A DNA stretch of 64,000 nucleotides from Actinomycetota bacterium (lineage in GTDB: Bacteria; Actinomycetota; Acidimicrobiia; Acidimicrobiales; RAAP-2): the NCBI GenBank assembly GCA_009726065.1, contig WLNA01000001.1, positions 1-64,000 of the forward strand. Reading direction: 5' to 3'. The position numbers were made by a program, and so were the translations under genes. Position 1 is the first letter of the stretch. Every line of letters starts with the position of its first letter. A model generated the notes under the pieces. That model had not been told where the DNA came from. It worked only from the letters and a program-made list of their open reading frames with translations, and did not search any database. This document shows positions 53,371 to 61,165 of the stretch, piece by piece.

Positions 53371-56300
53371 TCAAAAGTTCGTTCAAGTTGCACGACGAGA
53401 TTGACTGTAACTAACTCGCGGATTACTGGAATTCTGAGCAACCATCCAGACTCCAAAGGTAGATACCTAGGGTGAGCACTGACAATCGCTAGCCGAGGTT
53501 CGCTGTGGAATTGCCTCATCATCTCTCTAATGCGCAGACGATAGAAGTTCGATTGGAAGCTATTTTCGGGCGGAAGTCCATTCCGTCTGATGTAGAGCTT
53601 TCTAGCGAAATTTCCTGAAATTAGATGCCAGGGAGACGTTTCGCGCCCACCCCAAGGTGAAAACCAAGTCGTATTCTGCAAATAGATCGTTCCTCCTCGT
53701 CGGGTGACACGCACTAGTTCGTTGATGAGCGCTTGTGGCTCTTCAACGCTGCTGAGGACATTGGTTCCTACAACTAAATCAAACGCTTCGTCCTCTGCGG
53801 GAATCCGGAAAGAGCTGTACGTGCTGTCCTTTGACAACTCGGTGGATGTATTCAGAATGGGTTGAGGGTAGCCCCTTCGAGGCGGCGGAATCTCTCGACG
53901 CATTTTTGTGATGCGGGCCCCTCTCTCGGCTAGACCCTCGGCGTAACCATTGTCATGATTCGCAATTTCCAGGACGGTCCGATTGTAAAGAGGGCTCTTG
54001 CCTACAATTTGGTTCATTGCATCGGCGATAACGATTCGACGGTAAAGGTCTGGATTGCGCCGCTTAATAATGATCGCTCGAAATAGCGCCAGGGTGCGCA
54101 GTGCTCCTCGAGGTGCGACCACGAGTGGCAACAGTTCTCGCTCGTCTTGGGCGGGTGCCGGCTCTTTGAGCGCGACGTTGAGCCCACGACGACGTTCAGG
54201 TGCTATTTCGGGTGAGTCATCAGGCGGCGGGCTTTCGTAGTGCGCAGTTGTTGCGACGACTAGGAGAACCCAGATGGCTAAGGCCATCCAAGTTAAGCCA
54301 TTTGCTAAGGGAACGCTCGAAGGCCAGTTCAAGCTCCGACTCCAATGGCGCAGTGTGATGACGTACGTAGACATCGATGCTCCTACGAGAAGTAGAGCGA
54401 CTCCGAAACTAAGGAATTTCGAAGATTGCCTCTTAGTGATTAAGTAGATCGCTGCTGCGACACTGAGTGGAACGAACCACCAAGAGACACAGAGTGCGAC
54501 GACAACGCTGGTGGCCACCGTGAGCGCCGGTCGTCTAATAATCGGAGTGGTATTGATTTCAGGCCGGTTATCGCTCTGCCAGGAAGTAGTGCGAGGTGCC
54601 CTGCCGAGTGCAAGCCAGAGGCACAGTAACAATCCAAAAAGTGATATCAGAAGTGACATATTGACATTGGATTGTGGCGTCCATGTGACGACGAGCTCCT
54701 GCGTTCCGCTCATCGTGGCTGGAAGAGCCCAGCCCATAGAGGCTCCGTCAATAAGTACTGGTGGGCCCAAGTCGACTCCGTCGAGATGTGCCACCCAGCC
54801 CGGACCAAAACTCTGCCCAACTACAACGAACTGTCCCTGCGAACTCTTAGGAATTGAAGCGTTAATGGTCCAACGATTAGACCAATGACTCTCTACGTTT
54901 ACCACCGCCGATGCTGGTGGTGTCGCGGTAAGCGCGGCCGAGTTCAGCGACAGGTTGTCAATAGTGATTCCCGAAATGCGCCCCAGGAAGGTTCGGACAT
55001 GGTGCATGCCAGCTGAAAGGGTAAGTGGGGTTGGACCGCACTGCGCGAAAAAGAACTGACGATGTGCGAGAGCGTCTAGCGTCTTGCTCTTCGGTGCGAT
55101 CGGTACTGGCTTGCCGTCAATCGAGAGCAGGTCGCTTCGACACCCAGTGTCGAATGTGCTACTCATCGTGATCGGCTTGAGTGCGCCCAGGGTCATTTCT
55201 GTAATGGCAATAGGCGGGTGGTTTACGTTGCCCGTGACGCGATCTTTCACGTCGACGGCCTTGAATGCCAGTACCGATAGCCGGAACTTGGTGCCCTTGA
55301 GCATTGAAGTGTCAATCTTCAAGGTTTCAGTTTGGCCCCTGGTGGCGTTAGCCGCGATTGTCATCTTTGTATCGAAGGTATAAGAACCGCCGGATCCGCC
55401 ATCGGCACTCAACATGAGCTTGGTTGGAATCATGTGCATTCCGTCGTTGACGAAAGTGATGTCTACGTGCGAGACGGTGGACTGCGAACTAGTTGTGGCC
55501 TCAATCCATGTATTCGGTCCCGTTTGAAAACCTGGCATCCAGCTAGTTGAAGTATTGCCGTCGAAAGCGGCCCATGAACGGTTTCTGAGGGAACCGACGA
55601 GCCTGGACGAACTTGTGGAGCTGGTGATTTGGCCATCACTATTGCCCCCAATATCCAGCAATGCACTAAGGACTCGGTTACTGGCATCTGACTGTAGCGA
55701 GGCTGTGCCTTGGACTGAGAATGTTCGCCCAAACGGAAGCTCGAATGTCCGGTCCAACGTAGGTTCAGGGTCGGTGCGAGGGGGCGTTGGCGCAACGCGT
55801 GAGCGGGTCATCACGACGTGCAGGTCGCTCGTGGCTGCAGCGTTGCCTACACGGCGCAAGAGGCTCGTTGGCATCAACAGGGAGTGGGTGACGGGCTTTA
55901 AACCAGGTATCTGAATCTCTCTGAAGCCAACACCGGCCTGCCACGTCTGATCCCCTTGATCATGCGACGTCCCCTCAATCGTTATCTTCACCACAGTTCC
56001 GCGAACCGAGGGAAACTTCAGGTTGGACCACTTCGATTGCCCCGTATTTTTGGCGAGCGAGAATCGACCCAAGTCTTTTCCATCAACATTTATACGGACA
56101 TCCGTTATGTAGCGCGTAGTCGAGGCCGAACGTCCCTGGGCGAGACGGATGTGATTGAATTTAAGGCGCCGCCCCATATCAATCTGAATAAACTCACCTA
56201 TTGCATTACTGAAAGCTGAAGTTGACCAGCCTGTTCTGAGCGACCCATCCAGCGCCAAGTAGGGCTGAACCTCTGGGGTGCTCGCGATGGGGTTGCCGTA

Positions 56301-58499
56301 CGAGGATGCCTGAACTGAGCGGGCATTACCCAAAATGGCCACAGTTTGAGCACCGCTCACTAAGTTGGGGTAGGCCGACAGCGGCTGCAGCGACGGGTTA
56401 TTCACAAGTGGAACTTCGTTCGCCATTTGAACCAAACCGGCGCTGGACTGCAGAATACCGAAAGTGTTGAGACGGCGCTGATTTGAATCTGTCAAATACA
56501 GTGCGACGTCACGCTGCGTACTTAAGCGGTCGATCTGAGCTTTATTGAGCGCCCCATCGTAGAATATCGCACGATTTTCTGGAATCAATCCGAGGTTGGC
56601 CATGCTTACAAGGCCTTCGCCGTCACCTGCCACAATCGCCGGCGAAGCGCTAGATTCTGTACGTACGAGCTGACGAACATCGGCAACGCCGTAAATCGCT
56701 AAGGATTTAGGCCAGGAGAATCCGCGCGGAAGTGCGAGATTGCTTTCGTTGATATACACACCATCAAGCACATGGTTGGTGACCACTGGCCCGTAGGCCT
56801 TTTTGAATACAAGTCCCGAATCACGAGACTGAGAGAGCTGCCAAAGATACCAAGGTTCCGGACCACTGAAACGCTCGTACTGCGTATCAAATTGGAATAA
56901 CACATCACCAGTGCCGAGCAGCCTTGCGATTGGAGCGATGCTCTGAGGTAGAGCAATGAGCTCCTGGATGGGCGTGTCGAGAGCGCGAATCAAGTTAACG
57001 CTTGCCATTTGACCTTGCAAAGTCACCTGACTAGTGACGAATGGTCGCTGGAGCACGCCCGGCCACACGGGGTCGGTTAATGCACCCCAGCGATAGTTCC
57101 CAAAGTCAAGGCCGGGTAATCCGAGAACGGAAGTGTGCTGATTCGTGGTGTTCAGGTCATTGGCGGCCGCTCGTAAATATGAGGGCAGAGTTTCGGGTGA
57201 ACTTATGTTGTCTGCTAGAGCCGTTCCCTTGAACAACGGCGTCATTCCCAAGCAAGCCGCAAGAAAAACGAGGAGTAACGCGGATAGCGCCTGACGCGGG
57301 AAGCGACGACGCCAAGCGTCAATGCTGGCACCGATCAGCAGACCGAACGCAAGCACGGTGATCGGTATCACACGGTTCGTAGAGCGCATAGCAAGACCAA
57401 CCGTCGTGTGCTCGCCGAACCATTTGAAAACCGATCCAACTGGTGTGGGCGACTGATATGGGTAGGCCCCCACGGCTATGACTACTCCCAGAAAGGCCGT
57501 CACAACTGCAAATGTTCGGTAGCGCCATTTTATGAAAAGTGAGGCCACCACGGCCACTGTGGGAAGAATCAGGCTTAAGAGAGACGTGAAACGACCAGAG
57601 GTGTAGGCATACGAAGCACTGGTCCAAGATTGAGAGTGGTCTGACCCATAGAAATACCAGTACCCCAAGCCACGGAAGACTTCCGAACTGCTCGAAGTAC
57701 TCGCAACGCATGGGATTGTCTCGGTGTAACGAAGTATGTCGATACCGAACTTGCCTTCCGCCCAAAGACCCGCGAGCCACCATATTGAGACGGCCGTACA
57801 AAGAACGCCGATACGAGCGACTGATGAGTAGATGGCTCTCCAGGGAAGCTCCTTACTGGCGCCTGCAAAAAGGAGCCAGATAGCCGGAGCAAGACCGACG
57901 AGAAGAATCGATGTTGCGTTAACTCCGCCAACAAGGGCGACGACAATCGCGAAGCGTGCCGGATTCTTCCAGCCGCCAAAACGAGCTGATCGGATTGCGA
58001 ATAGCAATAGCCACCCGAGGCCGGCCCAGGGCATGAGAATCGCAGAAGTTCTTCCGATATTGACAAGGATGAAAGGTGTGAAAACGTAGGGGAGTGCTGC
58101 GCCCCAGCCCGCAATGCGGCTCAGTCCAAGTTCTTGCGCAACCTTACGGACACCTAACCCAGCGAGAAATAGAAGCGAGCCCATCCAGAATCGCTGGGCT
58201 ATCCATGTTGGTATCCCGAGAGTATGGGTCAGCCAGAAATAGGGGCCCATAGGGAAAAGAAGACCGATGTTCTGGTGAGTCACCATTCCGAACGCCTGAT
58301 CGGAGTTCCACATGGAGGTCGCCGTAGCCAGCAGATGCGATGGACTGAGATGCAGGTAGGCCTTGGTGTCGGCCGAAACTCTTCCGGGATTGTTCCAGAA
58401 AAATGGCAAATAGGCAATCAGCGCGAACACCAACGTGTCCCAGCCACCAAATCTGCGAAGGTCAGTGGGGTCGATATTTCGGAGTTGCCGTAGTTGCAC
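53367..58499 (-). CDS. AftD-like alpha-(1->3)-arabinofuranosyltransferase fused to a C-terminal methyltransferase domain
   Basis: 1710 residues; M. tuberculosis AftD is about 1400. Order: GT-C membrane domain (about 20-425) with SADTKAYLHLSP, VTHQNIGLLFPMGPYFWL and the SSSSEVFRGLGYWYFYGSD loop near 258-285. A large extracellular region follows with two discoidin-like domains (about 725-870, YLALDGSLRTGWST; about 945-1100, AAFDGNTSTSWMP) and GPGWVAHLDG near 1229. Further TM helices span about 1280-1420. A cytoplasmic SAM-methyltransferase-like domain (about 1470-1710) has RVTRRGGTIYLQNTTWFSPW. Its SAM loop is degenerate (VLEIANHDNGYAEGL). The GTG start is leaderless. AftD adds alpha-1,3-Araf from decaprenyl-P-arabinose; the fused domain resembles Rv0224c by memory. 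Confidence 0.9.
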   Translation of the reverse strand: MQLRQLRNIDPTDLRRFGGWDTLVFALIAYLPFFWNNPGRVSADTKAYLHLSPSHLLATATSMWNSDQAFGMVTHQNIGLLFPMGPYFWLTHTLGIPTWIAQRFWMGSLLFLAGLGVRKVAQELGLSRIAGWGAALPYVFTPFILVNIGRTSAILMPWAGLGWLLLFAIRSARFGGWKNPARFAIVVALVGGVNATSILLVGLAPAIWLLFAGASKELPWRAIYSSVARIGVLCTAVSIWWLAGLWAEGKFGIDILRYTETIPCVASTSSSSEVFRGLGYWYFYGSDHSQSWTSASYAYTSGRFTSLLSLILPTVAVVASLFIKWRYRTFAVVTAFLGVVIAVGAYPYQSPTPVGSVFKWFGEHTTVGLAMRSTNRVIPITVLAFGLLIGASIDAWRRRFPRQALSALLLVFLAACLGMTPLFKGTALADNISSPETLPSYLRAAANDLNTTNQHTSVLGLPGLDFGNYRWGALTDPVWPGVLQRPFVTSQVTLQGQMASVNLIRALDTPIQELIALPQSIAPIARLLGTGDVLFQFDTQYERFSGPEPWYLWQLSQSRDSGLVFKKAYGPVVTNHVLDGVYINESNLALPRGFSWPKSLAIYGVADVRQLVRTESSASPAIVAGDGEGLVSMANLGLIPENRAIFYDGALNKAQIDRLSTQRDVALYLTDSNQRRLNTFGILQSSAGLVQMANEVPLVNNPSLQPLSAYPNLVSGAQTVAILGNARSVQASSYGNPIASTPEVQPYLALDGSLRTGWSTSAFSNAIGEFIQIDMGRRLKFNHIRLAQGRSASTTRYITDVRINVDGKDLGRFSLAKNTGQSKWSNLKFPSVRGTVVKITIEGTSHDQGDQTWQAGVGFREIQIPGLKPVTHSLLMPTSLLRRVGNAAATSDLHVVMTRSRVAPTPPRTDPEPTLDRTFELPFGRTFSVQGTASLQSDASNRVLSALLDIGGNSDGQITSSTSSSRLVGSLRNRSWAAFDGNTSTSWMPGFQTGPNTWIEATTSSQSTVSHVDITFVNDGMHMIPTKLMLSADGGSGGSYTFDTKMTIAANATRGQTETLKIDTSMLKGTKFRLSVLAFKAVDVKDRVTGNVNHPPIAITEMTLGALKPITMSSTFDTGCRSDLLSIDGKPVPIAPKSKTLDALAHRQFFFAQCGPTPLTLSAGMHHVRTFLGRISGITIDNLSLNSAALTATPPASAVVNVESHWSNRWTINASIPKSSQGQFVVVGQSFGPGWVAHLDGVDLGPPVLIDGASMGWALPATMSGTQELVVTWTPQSNVNMSLLISLFGLLLCLWLALGRAPRTTSWQSDNRPEINTTPIIRRPALTVATSVVVALCVSWWFVPLSVAAAIYLITKRQSSKFLSFGVALLLVGASMSTYVITLRHWSRSLNWPSSVPLANGLTWMALAIWVLLVVATTAHYESPPPDDSPEIAPERRRGLNVALKEPAPAQDERELLPLVVAPRGALRTLALFRAIIIKRRNPDLYRRIVIADAMNQIVGKSPLYNRTVLEIANHDNGYAEGLAERGARITKMRREIPPPRRGYPQPILNTSTELSKDSTYSSFRIPAEDEAFDLVVGTNVLSSVEEPQALINELVRVTRRGGTIYLQNTTWFSPWGGRETSPWHLISGNFARKLYIRRNGLPPENSFQSNFYRLRIREMMRQFHSEPRLAIVSAHPRYLPLESGWLLRIPVIRELVTVNLVVQLERTFD

Positions 58500-58505
58500 A
58501 GTAGA

Positions 58506-58511
58506 AATCTA
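58506..58511 (-). promoter_or_regulatory. -10 element for leaderless AftD-like gene
   Basis: On the minus strand TAGATT, preceded by ACGG, lies exactly six bases before GTG 58499. It is divergent from coaE. Confidence 0.5.
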
Positions 58512-58543
58512 CCGTGATTTGCCTAGATGGACTAATCAGTGAC

Positions 58544-58549
58544 TACGGT
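58544..58549 (+). promoter_or_regulatory. -10 element for leaderless coaE
   Basis: TACGGT lies exactly six bases before ATG 58556, which supports that start over an in-frame ATG at 58514. Confidence 0.5.
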
Positions 58550-58555
58550 ACAAAT

Positions 58556-59152
58556 ATGCTTCAAATAGGAATTGCCGGTGGAATCGGCTCGGGAAAGTCA
58601 ACCGTTACAGCAGCCCTCGAGCGGGCGGGTGTCGAAGTAATCGACACGGACATCATCGCCCGCGAGGTCGTTGAGCCTGGCAAGCCGGCTTGGCGGGCTT
58701 TGGTTGATGCCTTTGGCTCGGCCGTTCTAGATGAAGATAATCACCTCGATCGGAAGTTTCTCGCCGCCGTTGTGTTCCCCAGTCCAATCGCCCTGAGACG
58801 CTTAAACGGTATAACGCACGGCGCAATTGGCGCTGAAGTGATGCATCATTTAGACAGATGTCGGGATCTCCACTACGCCGTTGCAATTCCGCTTTTCCGC
58901 CCAGAGCATCGAACGCTATTCCGATTGAGCGAAGTTTGGGCTACTGAGGTTGAACCCAAGATTGCGATTGAACGGCTAGTGAAACATCGCGGCTTTAGCG
59001 AGGAAGACGCAAAAAATCGGATATCGAGTCAAATCTCGAACAGTGAGCGAAGAGCAATCGTTGACGTGGTGATTCCGAACAACGAGACGGTGGCCGTATT
59101 GGAGAACCACATCAAAATGCTACTCATTGACAGAGGTTTCAACGTTGACTGA
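58556..59152 (+). CDS. coaE: Dephospho-CoA kinase
   Basis: 198 residues from ATG 58556; the 14-residue extension from 58514 precedes the conserved [16 protein letters not shown] opening and is rejected. Walker [20 protein letters not shown] (substrate Asp) and the lid region near 60-120 are present. It phosphorylates dephospho-CoA in the last step of CoA synthesis. It lacks the C-terminal UPF0157 domain fused in mycobacteria. It overlaps uvrB. Confidence 0.93.
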   Translation: MLQIGIAGGIGSGKSTVTAALERAGVEVIDTDIIAREVVEPGKPAWRALVDAFGSAVLDEDNHLDRKFLAAVVFPSPIALRRLNGITHGAIGAEVMHHLDRCRDLHYAVAIPLFRPEHRTLFRLSEVWATEVEPKIAIERLVKHRGFSEEDAKNRISSQISNSERRAIVDVVIPNNETVAVLENHIKMLLIDRGFNVD

Positions 59153-61142
59153 TTTTCTCGTCGAGTCACCCTTTCAGCCAAGTGGCGATCAGCCCGGCGC
59201 TATCGCAAAGTTGGCACAAGGTATCACCAGTGGATTGCGTTACCAGACGCTGGAGGGCATTACGGGTAGTGGTAAAACAGCCACGATTGCGTGGCTCATC
59301 GAACAGGTTCAACGCCCTGCCCTGATTTTAGAGCCGAACAAGTCTCTAGCGGCACAACTGGCATCTGAACTGCGAGAGATGATGCCGAAAAATCGCGTTG
59401 AGTTTTTCGTTTCGTACTACGACTACTACCAACCCGAGGCTTACATTCCGAGTTCGGATACTTACATCGAGAAGGACAGCTCGATCAACGAAGAAATAGA
59501 CAGACTGAGACACGCCGCTACGAGTGCTCTGCTCACTCGGCATGACACGATTGTGGTTGCCTCCGTATCTTGCATCTACGGCCTAGGAAACCCAAGCGAA
59601 TATAAAAATCACATGCTGCTCTTAGGGGTCGGAATGACCGTCGATCAGCGAGATTTGCTACGAAAATTCGTCGACATGCAGTACCACCGGAATGATCTTC
59701 TGGTCGAACGTGGCAGTTTTCGAGTCAGAGGCGACACGATTGAGATTCAACCGGCGTATGACCAAGAAGCGATTCGCATTTCTCTCTTCGGCGACGAAAT
59801 TGATGCCATTTCGTTCTTCAATCCTCTCACGATGGAGACGAAGGGTTCGGTGACGGAAGTGACGCTATTCGCCGCCACGCACTATGCGTCATCGAGTGAC
59901 ACCCTTAGTCAGGCGACGCATCGAATCCGGGCGGAGTTAGCGCTGCGACTCAAAGAGCTGGAGGAAGAAGGCAAACTTCTTGAGGCGCAGCGTCTCCGTT
60001 CGAGAACCGAATATGACCTGGAGATGCTCGAGGAGACGGGAACTTGTGCGGGAGTCGAGAATTATTCGGCGCATCTAGACGGTCGATCAGCTGGGGAGCG
60101 ACCATTCACACTGCTCGACTATTTCCCAAAGGATTATTTCGTGGTCATTGACGAATCCCACGTTGCGGTGCCGCAAGTCCGAGGTCAGTTCGCAGGTGAT
60201 AGGTCTCGTAAGGACACGCTCGTGAATCACGGTTTCCGACTACCAAGCGCTCGTGATAATCGACCGTTAAATTTCGAGGAGTTCATCGACATGATCCCTC
60301 AAACGGTTTTTGTATCCGCAACACCTGGTCCGTACGAGCTTGAAATTTCAGATGAAGTGGTTGAGCAAGTAATACGCCCAACGGGGCTTCTTGATCCACC
60401 CGTTCGTATTGTTCCAACCAATAATCAGGTTGACGACCTCAAGGTGCGAATCGCTGAAGTTATTGCGAGAGATGAACGAGTATTGGTTACAACCCTTACC
60501 AAACGCATGGCCGAGGATTTGACAGGATTTTTAGCCAAATCTGGCGTCAAAGTCCAATACCTCCACTCCGACATCGACACTATTCAAAGAATCGAGATAT
60601 TGAGATCGCTCCGACTTGGAGAATTCGATGTACTCGTGGGCATCAATTTGCTTCGAGAGGGTCTTGACCTCCCAGAAGTGTCGCTCGTCGCAATTCTCGA
60701 CGCTGATAAGGAGGGCTTCCTTCGTTCCCGAAGTGCCCTAATACAAACCATTGGACGTGCGGCACGAAATGCCAATGGTGAAGCGATTCTTTACGCCGAC
60801 CGAATTACTGATTCCATGCGGGATGCGATATCGGTGACCGAGCGCCGCCGTACGGTACAGATCGCGTACAACGAAGCACATGGGATTATTCCGACGACCG
60901 TCTCCAAGGCGGTTGCCGACATCCTCGGCAGACTACGTAGCGGTAGTCCTTCTTCGGGGTCCAATTCACCGAAGCGCCTCAGCTATTCAGATGAGGAATT
61001 GAGACTCGAGGTTGAGCGCTTAACGATTTCGATGCTAGCCGCCGCTGAAGAGATGCGATTTGAAGAGGCGGCGGCTCTCCGCGATGAAATTCACGGCCTA
61101 CAACGACTAGGTAGCGACGAGTTGAACCTGCCGTTCGATTGA
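59145..61142 (+). CDS. uvrB: Excinuclease ABC subunit B
   Basis: 665 residues from TTG 59145, with AGAGG eight bases upstream and overlap with the coaE stop; TTG 59127 would add six residues. Walker [12 protein letters not shown], the beta-hairpin region [20 protein letters not shown], Walker [20 protein letters not shown], helicase motifs [22 protein letters not shown] and QTIGRAARN. The C-terminal UVR domain (about 620-655) has [13 protein letters not shown] for UvrC contact. It loads on UvrA-marked lesions. Confidence 0.97.
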   Translation: MTDFLVESPFQPSGDQPGAIAKLAQGITSGLRYQTLEGITGSGKTATIAWLIEQVQRPALILEPNKSLAAQLASELREMMPKNRVEFFVSYYDYYQPEAYIPSSDTYIEKDSSINEEIDRLRHAATSALLTRHDTIVVASVSCIYGLGNPSEYKNHMLLLGVGMTVDQRDLLRKFVDMQYHRNDLLVERGSFRVRGDTIEIQPAYDQEAIRISLFGDEIDAISFFNPLTMETKGSVTEVTLFAATHYASSSDTLSQATHRIRAELALRLKELEEEGKLLEAQRLRSRTEYDLEMLEETGTCAGVENYSAHLDGRSAGERPFTLLDYFPKDYFVVIDESHVAVPQVRGQFAGDRSRKDTLVNHGFRLPSARDNRPLNFEEFIDMIPQTVFVSATPGPYELEISDEVVEQVIRPTGLLDPPVRIVPTNNQVDDLKVRIAEVIARDERVLVTTLTKRMAEDLTGFLAKSGVKVQYLHSDIDTIQRIEILRSLRLGEFDVLVGINLLREGLDLPEVSLVAILDADKEGFLRSRSALIQTIGRAARNANGEAILYADRITDSMRDAISVTERRRTVQIAYNEAHGIIPTTVSKAVADILGRLRSGSPSSGSNSPKRLSYSDEELRLEVERLTISMLAAAEEMRFEEAAALRDEIHGLQRLGSDELNLPFD

Positions 61143-61151
61143 TATTGAGGG

Positions 61152-61157
61152 TAGCCT
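61152..61157 (+). promoter_or_regulatory. -10 element of uvrA
   Basis: TAGCCT lies eight bases before ATG 61166. No SOS box (LexA-type palindrome) was noticed next to it. Confidence 0.4.
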
Positions 61158-61165
61158 TCGACGGT

